This document shows positions 43,875 to 51,838 of a stretch of DNA of 64,000 nucleotides, in pieces. The notes under the pieces were generated by a model that worked only from the letters and a program-made list of their open reading frames with translations, did no database searches and was not told the DNA's origin. A program made the position numbers and the translations under genes. This stretch comes from Curtobacterium sp. MCSS17_008 (GTDB lineage Bacteria > Actinomycetota > Actinomycetes > Actinomycetales > Microbacteriaceae): the NCBI RefSeq assembly GCF_003234185.1, contig NZ_QKSM01000001.1, positions 62,001-126,000 of the forward strand, in the 5' to 3' direction. Within the stretch, counting starts at the first letter, position 1. The number at the start of each line of letters is the position of its first letter.

Positions 43875-44897
43875 ATGCCACGTCCCACCTCGCGCGTCCC
43901 GCTGAACACTCTCGCCGTCCCGTTCGGCCTCGCCGGCTTCGCCGAGGCCTGGACCGTCGCCGCCCCTGTCCTGCGCCTGCCCCAAGCCGTACCGCAGGCT
44001 CTCTGGGCCGTGGCCGCACTGGCCTGGCTGTGGCTCGTCGGCGCACACGTGGTCCGCGGGGTCCGCGTGCGGGAGCGGCTCGTCGACCAGCTCCGGCACC
44101 CCGCGCAGGGCCCCCTCGCCGCACTCGTCCCCGCCAGCGCGATGCTGCTCGGCGTCGACCTCGCTCGGTACGCGCCCCTCGCCGGAGAGGTCGTCGTGCT
44201 CGCGGCCGTGGCGGTCGCGGCCGGCTTCGCCGGGTGGCTCCTCAGCACGTGGTTCGAGGGACGGCTCGCGCTCGAGTCGGTGCACGGCGGGTACCTCCTG
44301 CCGACGGTCGCCGCCGCACTCGTCGCCGCGGTCTCGACGCACGAGGTCGGAGCGGGGTGGCTGTCCTGGGCGTGCTTCGGCGTCGGGGTGTTCTTCTGGG
44401 GCGTGATGACCGGGCTCCTGCTCATCCGGCTCGCGTTCCGGCCCGCGTTGCCCGGACCGCTCGTGCCGACCATGACGATCCTGGTCGCGCCCCCGGCCGT
44501 GGCCACCGTCGCGTTGTTCGCCCTCACCGATGACGCGGTCACCCTGCCCGTGCAGGCGGTCGCCGGGCTCGGCGGACTCATGGTGTTCGTGCAGGTCGCC
44601 CTGCTCCCGCGGTACGTCCGGCTGCGGTTCTCGCTCGGGTTCTGGTCGTTCGTGTTCCCGGCCGCAGCGGCCGCCACCGCCACGGTCGAGTGGGTCCGGG
44701 TGCTCGACCTGCCGGGGGCACGGATCACGGTCGCCGCGGTGACGGCCCTGCTCAGCGTCCTCGTCGCCGTCGTCGGAGCCCGGTCGATCGGCCTCGCCGT
44801 GCACCATCTCCTCGGTCAGGCCGAGCAGGTCCTGCACGTCGCCGACGACCAGGACGCGACCCCGGGCCCGGTGACCGGCGCGACCCGGGTCGTCTGA
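43875..44897 (+). CDS. TDT/SLAC1-family transporter (TehA-like)
   Basis: This 340-residue protein has ten hydrophobic helices in the TehA/SLAC1 plan. The start VPLNTLAVPFGLAGFAEAW matches the family's first helix, in which P-x-x-x-F-x-x-x-x-G-x-A is usual. The eighth/ninth-helix region reads LRFSLGFWSFVFPAAAAA, also characteristic. Members are anion channels or export tellurite-related or organic anions; the substrate here is unknown. GACAAT lies eight bases before ATG 43875. Confidence 0.88.
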   Translation: MPRPTSRVPLNTLAVPFGLAGFAEAWTVAAPVLRLPQAVPQALWAVAALAWLWLVGAHVVRGVRVRERLVDQLRHPAQGPLAALVPASAMLLGVDLARYAPLAGEVVVLAAVAVAAGFAGWLLSTWFEGRLALESVHGGYLLPTVAAALVAAVSTHEVGAGWLSWACFGVGVFFWGVMTGLLLIRLAFRPALPGPLVPTMTILVAPPAVATVALFALTDDAVTLPVQAVAGLGGLMVFVQVALLPRYVRLRFSLGFWSFVFPAAAAATATVEWVRVLDLPGARITVAAVTALLSVLVAVVGARSIGLAVHHLLGQAEQVLHVADDQDATPGPVTGATRVV

Positions 44898-44980
44898 CCC
44901 GCCCCGGGCCACCGCAGCCGTCGCAGACGTGTGCGGCCCTCCCGGACCCTGGACCCCGGCGAGCCGAGAACGCCGGAGCG

Positions 44981-45029
44981 GTTGACGGCGTTGTCGGCGA
45001 ACGCGTACTGTCGGGTTGACGCGGTTGAC
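44981..45029 (+). promoter_or_regulatory. Promoter and GTTGAC repeats of the toxin-antitoxin operon
   Basis: TTGACG (44982-44987) and TACTGT (45006-45011) are 18 bases apart, one of the better promoters in the window. GTTGAC occurs three times (44981, 45015, 45024), the last two after the -10 and nine bases apart. That placement suits autorepression by the antitoxin, as in other Xre/RES systems. GGAGG lies about seven bases before ATG 45042. Confidence 0.6.
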
Positions 45030-45041
45030 AGGAGGCGCACG

Positions 45042-45596
45042 ATGGGACCGACGATCCACGCTCGGCACGGCGAGCCGGCGACGACGCCGAGCCCGGACGA
45101 GGAAGCACTCCTCGACGCCCTCCGTCGGCGGATCCTCGACGGCCGCGCCGCGGGCGCCCTCGACGCGGGTGCGGACGTCGAGCTCCTGGCCGACCGGATG
45201 GTCGCCGCGTTGCCCTCGGTGAAGCACGAGGCCGACGCGCTGATCGGCCCCTTCTACGACACCCCGACGCTCGCCGCCTGGCGGGGGGTGACGCGGCAGG
45301 CGCTCAGCAAGGCGACCGCGAAACGCGACCTCATCGGCCTGAAGATCGGTGACGGCAGCCTGGTGTTCCCGTCGTTCCAGTTCGGGGTCTCCGGCAGCCC
45401 GCTCCCACACCTGCGGCAGGTCCTCGCGCTCGTCGACCCGGACCGGATCGACCCCTGGGGTGCGGCGCTCTGGCTGAACACCGAGGCCGAGGAGTTCGGC
45501 GGCACCACGGCGGCCCAGGCGCTCCGCGACGGGCGCGAGGAACAGGTGCTCGCGGCGGCCCGGCGCGCGGCGACCGCGTGGGCGGCGGACGCGTGA
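45042..45596 (+). CDS. Xre/MbcA/ParS-type antitoxin
   Basis: This is a 184-residue protein with a helical N-terminus, a Xre-like region (LAAWRGVTRQALSKATAKRD, about residues 91-110) and a C-terminal MbcA/ParS-like segment (PDRIDPWGAALWLNTEAEEF). That segment is the usual site that blocks the RES toxin pocket. The antitoxin is expected to neutralise the downstream toxin and repress the operon. ATG 45042 has a strong GGAGG site. Its stop overlaps the toxin GTG (45593-45596), so both are made in a linked ratio. It is somewhat longer than MbcA at the N-terminus. Confidence 0.85.
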   Translation: MGPTIHARHGEPATTPSPDEEALLDALRRRILDGRAAGALDAGADVELLADRMVAALPSVKHEADALIGPFYDTPTLAAWRGVTRQALSKATAKRDLIGLKIGDGSLVFPSFQFGVSGSPLPHLRQVLALVDPDRIDPWGAALWLNTEAEEFGGTTAAQALRDGREEQVLAAARRAATAWAADA

Positions 45597-46261
45597 CGCC
45601 GAGCCGGAACGACGTCGCACAGCAGCGCCCGCGCGAGGACCTCGACCTGACCGACTTCCCCGCCGAGGAGTCGCGTGGAACGACCTTCTACCGCGCCAAG
45701 CGGCACGACCGCGGCGCTTGGTGGTTCGCGAGCACGGCGCCCGACGCGGACGGGGTGGACGGTGGGCGCTTCGACCTCGCGGTCCCCCGTGGCACCTGCT
45801 ACTGGGCCGACGCGGTCGAGGTGGCCGTGCGGGAACGCCTGGCGCACCACGTGCTGACCACGAACACGGTGTTCGCCGCACGCGCCCGCGAGATGGTCGT
45901 CGTCGCGGCACGGGCGTCCCGCGGCCGCCGGTTCGCCGACGTCACGCACCCGGCAGCGGTGCGGTGGGGGATCGGTGCCGAGCTCCAGACCATGGGGGAC
46001 TACCGTGTGCCGCAGGCGTGGGCGCGAGCGTTCGACGCGGCCGGGTTTGCCGGGGTCCGCTACAGCACCCGCTTCACGAGCGGCTCGGCCGCGAACGCCT
46101 GGGCGGTCTTCGGGACGGCGGGCGTCCCGCGACGGCCCCGTCCCGAGCGGGTGCACCGCGACGGTGTCACCGCGTGCCGCGAGGCCGGCATCCGCGTGCT
46201 CGAGGACGGTTCGGAGGCCGGTCCCGAGCGTTTCACGTTCGCGAGCCCGCCCACCGACTGA
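45593..46261 (+). CDS. RES-domain toxin (NAD+-consuming)
   Basis: This 222-residue protein has a RES domain, the family of MbcT, which destroys NAD+. The expected conserved residues are in place: arginine in GTTFYRAKRHD, the GGRFDLAVPRGTCYWA strand-turn, glutamate in AVEVAVRERLA, and a serine-bearing motif in VRYSTRFTSGSAANAW. The domain appears complete. GTG 45593 overlaps the antitoxin stop. In characterised systems the free toxin depletes NAD+ and halts growth; here activity is inferred from motifs. Confidence 0.86.
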   Translation: MTPSRNDVAQQRPREDLDLTDFPAEESRGTTFYRAKRHDRGAWWFASTAPDADGVDGGRFDLAVPRGTCYWADAVEVAVRERLAHHVLTTNTVFAARAREMVVVAARASRGRRFADVTHPAAVRWGIGAELQTMGDYRVPQAWARAFDAAGFAGVRYSTRFTSGSAANAWAVFGTAGVPRRPRPERVHRDGVTACREAGIRVLEDGSEAGPERFTFASPPTD

Positions 46262-46295
46262 CGCCGGTGTCGGTGGTCGTCCATACCGTGACGGC

Positions 46296-47279
46296 GTGGT
46301 CGAACCGGTCGATGCGTGGTGGCGGCGGCGACAGTGGTCGCGCGGTTCGGCCGTGCCCTACGCCGTCGGCGAGTTCCGGTCGGCCTGGGCGTCGTACCCG
46401 GTGCTGATCCGGCAGTACCACCCGGAGTGGAACCACGGCGTCGTGCTCACCCAGGTCCCGCCGGCGGCCGAGGTCCTGTTGACGTGGGAGTGCGACGTGG
46501 GGCACGTGTTCGTCGCGACCCCGGCGGAGCAGCGCTCGCGCCCGGGCCGCGAGCGGCGCCGGTCCGTCTGGTGCCCGGAGTGCCAGCTGCAGGCGACGCC
46601 GCGGCGGTGGCCGGTGCTGCCCGGGGACTGGCCTGCGGCGGTCCCGCCGCCGCAGCGGGTCGAACGGGTGCGCGGGCGGCAGACGCTCCCGGCCGCGCCC
46701 GCCCGTGCCGTCGCCCCGGTGACGGTCGGAACGGTGCCCACCGGTGCGGTCGCGTCGTCCCGTGCGGGGTCGGGTCGGCCGCGGACCGGACGCGTCCGAC
46801 AGCCGGTTGCGCGGTCGATCTGCCCGAAGACCCCACGGCTGCCGTCGGGGGAGTCGTTCACGAGTGCGTGCGCACCGGCGACGGCGTCGGCGGTCGAGGC
46901 CGACCTGCGCCAGGCGCTGCGGGAGCGGTTCGCGTTCACGTTCGACCACACCGCGATCCGGCTCGATCGTCCGTTCTTCGACCACGTCGAGGCCTGGCCG
47001 GACGTCGTCCTCCCCGAGCTCCGTGTCGCGATCGAGTACGACAGCACCGGACGACACGGGCTGGAGCACGTCGGTCCCCGGCAGGAGACCGACCGCCGTA
47101 AGGACCGCGCGGTGCGCGCGGTCGGGTGGGAGGTCGTCCGGATCCGGACCGGTCGCCTGCCGGCGCTCGGGCCGTACGACCTCGAGGTGGCGAGCCTGTC
47201 CGGGCGGGCGATCGGGCGGCTCGTCGACACCCTGCGGGACCTGCGTGGCGCGCTGTTCGTCGACGCCTACGGGCGATGA
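46296..47279 (+). CDS. DUF4379-like zinc ribbon fused to Vsr/PD-(D/E)XK-like nuclease domain
   Basis: The N-terminal 100 residues resemble DUF4379: HPEWNHG, then WECDVGHVF (Cys66, His70) and WCPEC (Cys93, Cys96), which should bind one zinc. A Pro/Arg/Ala-rich linker follows. The C-terminal part (about 200-327) has WPDVVLPELRVAIEYDS (Asp236, Glu247, Asp249), then DRRKDRAVRAVGWEVVRIRTG, the pattern of Vsr-like and DUF559-like endonuclease folds. GTG 46296 is supported by TACCGT ending six bases upstream. It starts 34 bases after the RES toxin, on its own promoter. A DNA-cleaving role is inferred; target and partners are unknown. Confidence 0.75.
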   Translation: MVEPVDAWWRRRQWSRGSAVPYAVGEFRSAWASYPVLIRQYHPEWNHGVVLTQVPPAAEVLLTWECDVGHVFVATPAEQRSRPGRERRRSVWCPECQLQATPRRWPVLPGDWPAAVPPPQRVERVRGRQTLPAAPARAVAPVTVGTVPTGAVASSRAGSGRPRTGRVRQPVARSICPKTPRLPSGESFTSACAPATASAVEADLRQALRERFAFTFDHTAIRLDRPFFDHVEAWPDVVLPELRVAIEYDSTGRHGLEHVGPRQETDRRKDRAVRAVGWEVVRIRTGRLPALGPYDLEVASLSGRAIGRLVDTLRDLRGALFVDAYGR

Positions 47280-47347
47280 GCATCCGGGGTACAGGAGTGG
47301 GGTACACGACCCTGGGTCCCGCGCGATCCGGACGGTAGGAACGAAGG

Positions 47348-48685
47348 ATGACAGCGACCGCGTTCTGCCTCCACGCGCTCGGCTCGAGCTCGGAGGAGTT
47401 CGCGCTGCTCCGTTCGGAACTCGCCGGTGACCTCGACCTGGTCGGCATCGACCTGCCGGGCTTCGGTCGGAGCCCCGCGTCCGGCGGCACGACCGTCGAG
47501 GAGATGGTCGTGCTCGTCGAGCGCGCGATCGGCGCGAGCGGCGCCACCGAGTGGGCGCTCGTCGGGCACTCCATGGGGGGCAAGGTGGCCACCGTCGTCG
47601 CCGACCGGACGATCTCCGGCGCGAACGGCCTGTTCGGACTCCGCGCGGTCGTCCTCCTCGCCGCTTCGCCCCTCGCTCCCGAGCCGATGGACGAAGCGCG
47701 CCGCGGGTCGATGCTCTCCTGGGCGGCGGACGGGCCCGTCGAGCCGGACCACGCTGCGGAGTTCGTCGACGCGAACACCGCCGACGTGCTGCCGCCCGAC
47801 CGTCACGAGCAGGCCGTGCAGGACGTGCGGCGCACCGACCCCCGCGCGTGGCGTGACTGGCTGCTCCGCGGCAGCCGCGAGGACTGGTCCACCACGGCCG
47901 AGCCGAACCCCGTCCCCGCGCTGGTGCTCGCCGGTGCCGAGGACGGCGACCTCGCCGCGGACGCGCAGCGACGCCTCACCCTGCCGCACTGGCCGGCGGG
48001 CGAACTGCACGAGGTCGTGGGCGCCGCGCACCTGCTGCCGTGGGAGCGCCCGGTCGAGGTCGCCGCGCTCGTCCGCGACTTCTGGGCCCGTCGCATCGCG
48101 CACGCACCCGTCGTGCCCGCCGACAACGTCCGCGTCATCGCCTCGCCGCGCGTGAGCGCGAGGACCCGCGGGGTGCTCGCGGTCCGCTCGCTGCCCGACG
48201 ACCCCGCGGCCACCCCGGACGCCCTGACCCAGCGCCAACTCGAGACCCTGCGGGCGGTCGCCCGGATCGTCGTGCCCCAGCCCGGGGAGCACGAGGTCGA
48301 CCTCGCCCTGCGGGTCGACGCGCAGCTCGCGGCCGGTCAGGGCGACGGGTGGCGCGCCGACGGCATGCCGACCGACCTCGAGGCGTACCGCGGTGCCCTC
48401 GACGTGCTCGGCCGGGTGGCCGACGCCGACCTGCCCGCAGTGCTCGAGGACGTCGCCGCGGGCCGGTACCGGGCGGACGGTCGGCTCGACGCCGACCAGC
48501 TCCGTGCCTGGTCCGAGGACGCGAGCGTGGACCTGGTGAAGCACTGGCTCGCGCACCCCGCGACCATGTCCGAGATCGACTACGACGGCTTCGCCAACGG
48601 CGGCGACGGCGTCCGGAAGCAGGGCTTCCAGCTGCTCGGTGCCGGGCAACGGGAAGCGTGGGAACCCGAGGGAGCAGGACGATGA
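47348..48685 (+). CDS. Alpha/beta hydrolase fused to gluconate 2-dehydrogenase subunit 3-like domain
   Basis: This 445-residue fusion starts with an alpha/beta hydrolase: LHALGSSSEEF oxyanion loop, VGHSMGGKVA nucleophile serine, AGAEDGD acid, and GAAHLLPWERP histidine. From about residue 290 the sequence changes to a gluconate 2-dehydrogenase subunit 3-like domain (LTQRQLETLRAVARIVVPQP ... LVKHWLAHPATMSEIDYDGF). In the classical enzyme that subunit is exported by Tat and partners a GMC flavoprotein; here there is no signal peptide. The next gene, a GMC oxidoreductase, overlaps by four bases (ATGA 48682-48685), so the two surely act together. GGAACGAAGG precedes ATG 47348. Confidence 0.86.
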   Translation: MTATAFCLHALGSSSEEFALLRSELAGDLDLVGIDLPGFGRSPASGGTTVEEMVVLVERAIGASGATEWALVGHSMGGKVATVVADRTISGANGLFGLRAVVLLAASPLAPEPMDEARRGSMLSWAADGPVEPDHAAEFVDANTADVLPPDRHEQAVQDVRRTDPRAWRDWLLRGSREDWSTTAEPNPVPALVLAGAEDGDLAADAQRRLTLPHWPAGELHEVVGAAHLLPWERPVEVAALVRDFWARRIAHAPVVPADNVRVIASPRVSARTRGVLAVRSLPDDPAATPDALTQRQLETLRAVARIVVPQPGEHEVDLALRVDAQLAAGQGDGWRADGMPTDLEAYRGALDVLGRVADADLPAVLEDVAAGRYRADGRLDADQLRAWSEDASVDLVKHWLAHPATMSEIDYDGFANGGDGVRKQGFQLLGAGQREAWEPEGAGR

Positions 48686-50271
48686 GACTCGACGGACAGC
48701 GGCGGTACCAGGACGACGAGGTCGTCGACGTGGTCGTGGTCGGGACGGGTGCCGGCGGCGCCCCGCTCCTCGCCCGCCTCGCCCGCGCGGGCCTCAGCGC
48801 GGTGGCCTTCGAAGCCGGGCGGAACACCGGACCCGGCGACCACCTGCCCGACGAGGTCGAGGCCCCGACCGACATCAACTGGATGGACGAGCGGATCAGC
48901 GGCGGTTCGGCTCCGACCGCGTTCGGCCCGAACAACAGCGGCACCGGCGTCGGCGGTTCGACGCTGCACTGGGGGGCGTTCACGCCGCGACCGAGCGTCC
49001 ACGACCTGCGCCTGCGCACCGAGAGCGGCCGGGGCGAGGACTGGCCGGTCGACCACGCCGAACTGACGGCGTACATCGAGCGCGTCGAGCACGAGGTCGG
49101 CGTCGCCGGTCCCGAGCACTACCCGTGGGACCCGGACCGCCGGTACCGGATGGCGCCGCCCGCGCGGAACGCCTCCTCGGACATGATGATGCGCGGCACC
49201 GCTGCCCTCGGCATCACCGCCACCGACGCACCCGTCGCACTGACCACCGAGGACCGGGTGCAGGAGCACCACGGTCTCCGCCAGGCCTGCGTCTCGTGCG
49301 GCTCGTGCCACCAGGGCTGCCGCAACGGTTCGAAGGTGTCCATGGACACCACGTACCTGCCGGCAGCGGTCGCCTTCGGCGCGGAGATCCGCCCGGAGTC
49401 CTTCGTGCACGGCATCGAGCTCGACGCGGCCGGCGCGGTCTGTGCGGTCCTCTACACCCGCGACGGTCGCGAGCGCCGACAGCGGTGCCGATCGCTCGTC
49501 CTCGCCGCGGGCGGGGTGGAGACGCCGCGCCTGCTGCTGCACACCGGCCTCGCGAACAGCAGCGGGCAGGTTGGCCGGAACTTCACCGCGCACGGCGCGA
49601 CCCAGGTGTGGGCGACGTTCGACGAGTCGATGCGCTCGTACCGCGGGTACCCGTCCTCGATCATCACCGAGGACTTCGTGCGTCCGGCCGACGCCGACTT
49701 CGCGGGCGGCTACCTCGTCCAGAGCCTCGGGGTGCAGCCGCTGACCTTCGCCACCTCGCTCGTGCGCGGCGGGGGACTGCGCGGCGCGGAGCTCGTCCGG
49801 GCGATGCGCGACTACCCGCGGACGGCCGGTGTGGGCATCAACGCCGAGTGCCTGCCGTACGACGACAACCGCCTCGTGCTGTCCGACGAGCTCGACGAGC
49901 ACGGGGTTCCGCGGGCCCGTGTCACGTTCTCCACCGGCGCCAACGAGGACGCGATCCGTGCCCACGCCGTCCGCACGATGACCGCGATCGTCGAGGCTGC
50001 CGGCGGCACCGACGTGCGCGTGCTCGAGCGCACCGCGCACACCATCGGCACCGCGCGGATGGGCTCGGACGCCGGCTCGTCGGTCGTCGACCCCGCCGGC
50101 CGGTCGTGGGACGTCCCGAACCTCTGGGTCTGCGACAACTCGGTGTTCCCGAGCGCCGTCATCGCCAACCCGGCACTCACGATCATGGCGTTGTCGCTCC
50201 GGACGGCCGACCGGTTCCTCCGCGACGACCCGGCTGCCGACCGACTGCCCCAGGTGGCGGCCTCCGCGTGA
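48682..50271 (+). CDS. GMC-family FAD oxidoreductase (gluconate-dehydrogenase large-subunit type)
   Basis: This 529-residue flavoprotein is expected to oxidise an alcohol or sugar. The FAD-binding loop is VVVVGTGAGGAPLLARLARAG, within the first 40 residues. The middle has a cysteine-rich motif CVSCGSCHQGC typical of this GMC subgroup. The C-terminal active region has HTIGTARMG and NPALTIMALSLR. There is no Tat signal, so the enzyme is cytoplasmic, unlike membrane gluconate dehydrogenases. The electron acceptor is unknown. ATG 48682 overlaps the stop of the hydrolase/subunit-3 fusion. Confidence 0.92.
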   Translation: MRLDGQRRYQDDEVVDVVVVGTGAGGAPLLARLARAGLSAVAFEAGRNTGPGDHLPDEVEAPTDINWMDERISGGSAPTAFGPNNSGTGVGGSTLHWGAFTPRPSVHDLRLRTESGRGEDWPVDHAELTAYIERVEHEVGVAGPEHYPWDPDRRYRMAPPARNASSDMMMRGTAALGITATDAPVALTTEDRVQEHHGLRQACVSCGSCHQGCRNGSKVSMDTTYLPAAVAFGAEIRPESFVHGIELDAAGAVCAVLYTRDGRERRQRCRSLVLAAGGVETPRLLLHTGLANSSGQVGRNFTAHGATQVWATFDESMRSYRGYPSSIITEDFVRPADADFAGGYLVQSLGVQPLTFATSLVRGGGLRGAELVRAMRDYPRTAGVGINAECLPYDDNRLVLSDELDEHGVPRARVTFSTGANEDAIRAHAVRTMTAIVEAAGGTDVRVLERTAHTIGTARMGSDAGSSVVDPAGRSWDVPNLWVCDNSVFPSAVIANPALTIMALSLRTADRFLRDDPAADRLPQVAASA

Positions 50272-50288
50272 CGCCGGGCGCCGCGGAC

Positions 50289-50870
50289 TCAGCCGCGCAG
50301 TGCCAGTGCCTCGCTCGTCCAACGGGCGTGCAGCGCCCAGGGATCGTCGACGCCGGCGGCGACGGCCGCGACGTGGTCGAGCAGCGCCGGGGTCGTCCGG
50401 AACCACTCCGTACCCGGGTAGCGGTCCGCGGCGAAGGTGGTGTGCCGCCGTCGCTCGAGTCGCCGGTCGCCGCGTTCGAACGCCAGGAGCTCCTGGTGGG
50501 GCACCGCGGCGAGCCGCTGGCGCGGGTTCGCGGTCGTGCCGATCTTCACCCGGTCACCGAAGTCGTCGCGCTGCCGCAGGTAGTACACGACGTCGACGCG
50601 CGGTGGCGGCAGGTCACCGTCCGGCACGTCGCCCCAGGGCCATTCGCAGGTCCCGCAGAGCGTCGCGCGGGGCCACCGGACACCCGTCCTCGATCCGCAC
50701 ACGGGGCAGGGGCCGGGCAGCGCGTCCTCGACGCCGGTGTGCTCCGCCGCCGTGTCGGCGACGAGGGCGACGTGTCCGGGACAGATGGGCAGCACCGCCG
50801 CGAAGGCGGCGGCGGAGGCGACACCGCAGCCCGGGATGCAACAGGCCGGGACGGCGGGAGGGGAGACCAC
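50289..50870 (-). CDS. GIY-YIG-type (T5orf172/Mug113-like) protein with cysteine clusters
   Basis: This is a 193-residue protein. The N-terminal half holds cysteine pairs that could bind zinc: ACCIPGCG, ICPGH, PCPVCGSRTG and LCGTCEW. The C-terminal half has VVYYLRQRDDFGDRVKIGTT followed by NPRQRLAAVP and a later RHTTFAADRYPGTEWF, the layout of the T5orf172/Mug113 branch of GIY-YIG nucleases. GTG 50870 is supported by TAGCGT ending seven bases upstream on the minus strand. The gene converges with the GMC gene. Substrate and role are unknown. Confidence 0.75.
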   Translation of the reverse strand: MVSPPAVPACCIPGCGVASAAAFAAVLPICPGHVALVADTAAEHTGVEDALPGPCPVCGSRTGVRWPRATLCGTCEWPWGDVPDGDLPPPRVDVVYYLRQRDDFGDRVKIGTTANPRQRLAAVPHQELLAFERGDRRLERRRHTTFAADRYPGTEWFRTTPALLDHVAAVAAGVDDPWALHARWTSEALALRG

Positions 50871-50931
50871 GCGGCGGACGCTACCGGGCACCACCGACGC
50901 GCGACGCGCCTGGCGGACCGGCGCCCGGTGG

Positions 50932-51777
50932 TCACTCCGCGAAGATGACGCCGACCGGTTCGCGCTTCTCCTCCTGGAAGCGGTCCTCCGCCCGGCCGAG
51001 CGCCCAGTAGGCGGAGAGTGACAGGTCCGCCTTCTCGAGCCCCCACCCGTCCTGCAGGACCCGCCGGATCGCCTGCATCGCCGTCCGCTCGCCGTGCGCG
51101 AAGACCTGCACCGGCCGGGAGACACGGGGCAGTGCACGCGCCGCCTCGACCAGGAGCGTGCCCGGCTCGGCGCCGGCGGCGTCGCGGTGCAGCCACCGCA
51201 GGTCGACACCGGCCGGGTGCGCGAGCCGCTGCTCGTCCGCGGCGCCGGCGACCTCCACGAGCGCGAAGCCCGTCGCGTCGGCGGGCATCGCCCCCAGGGC
51301 CGCGCCGATCGCGGGCAGGGCGCTGTCGTCGCCGAGGAGGACGTGCGTGACGGCCGGGTCCGTCGAGGGGGAGTACCCGCCGCCGGGACCGGACAGGGCG
51401 AGCAGGTCACCCGGTCGTGCCGCGGAGGCCCACGGCCCCGCGAGGCCCTCGTCGCCGTGCACCACGAAGTCGATCGCGATCGTTCCGGCAGCGTGGTCGA
51501 CGGACCGTACGGTGTACGTGCGCCGCGCCGGGCGCAGGTGCTTCGGCAGGGTCTCGCGCAGCGCCTCGAGGTCGTAGGGCGGGGTGAGGCCGCTCGACGG
51601 CGGCGCGAGCAGGAGCTTGACGTACTTGTCGGTGGCGGCGAGCCGCTCGGGGTCGGCGCCGTCGACGAAGTCCCGGAAGGCGGGGCCGCCCAGGTGCACG
51701 CGCACCATGTGCGGGCTGAGGCGCTCCGTCCGGTCGACGACGAAGACGTGCTGGGTGCGCTTGGGGTTCGGGCTCAT
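50932..51777 (-). CDS. Siderophore-interacting protein (FAD-dependent ferric reductase)
   Basis: This 281-residue protein of the SIP family (ViuB/YqjH-like) uses FAD and NAD(P)H to reduce ferric siderophores in the cytoplasm and release iron. The FAD site is RRTYTVRSVD, the core reads FVVHGDEGLAGPWA, and the C-terminus has the SIP signature AYWALGRAEDRF. AGGAAG lies nine bases before ATG 51777. It is divergent from a heme-oxygenase-like gene, with an iron box between, so both should be repressed by iron through a DtxR/IdeR protein. Confidence 0.95.
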   Translation of the reverse strand: MSPNPKRTQHVFVVDRTERLSPHMVRVHLGGPAFRDFVDGADPERLAATDKYVKLLLAPPSSGLTPPYDLEALRETLPKHLRPARRTYTVRSVDHAAGTIAIDFVVHGDEGLAGPWASAARPGDLLALSGPGGGYSPSTDPAVTHVLLGDDSALPAIGAALGAMPADATGFALVEVAGAADEQRLAHPAGVDLRWLHRDAAGAEPGTLLVEAARALPRVSRPVQVFAHGERTAMQAIRRVLQDGWGLEKADLSLSAYWALGRAEDRFQEEKREPVGVIFAE

Positions 51778-51819
51778 GGTGGGACTTCCTGCTGTTCCGG
51801 TACTTGACCTTGCAGCCAC

Positions 51820-51838
51820 TGAGGTTAGCCTTACCTCA
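51820..51838. promoter_or_regulatory. DtxR/IdeR iron box
   Basis: TGAGGTTAGCCTTACCTCA matches the consensus TTAGGTTAGSCTAACCTAA at 16 of 19 positions and is palindromic. It contains TAGCCT (51826-51831), which ends six bases before the heme-oxygenase ATG and so is probably that gene's -10. Iron-loaded repressor bound here would directly block the promoter, and would lie close to the promoter of the siderophore-interacting gene. Confidence 0.88.
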
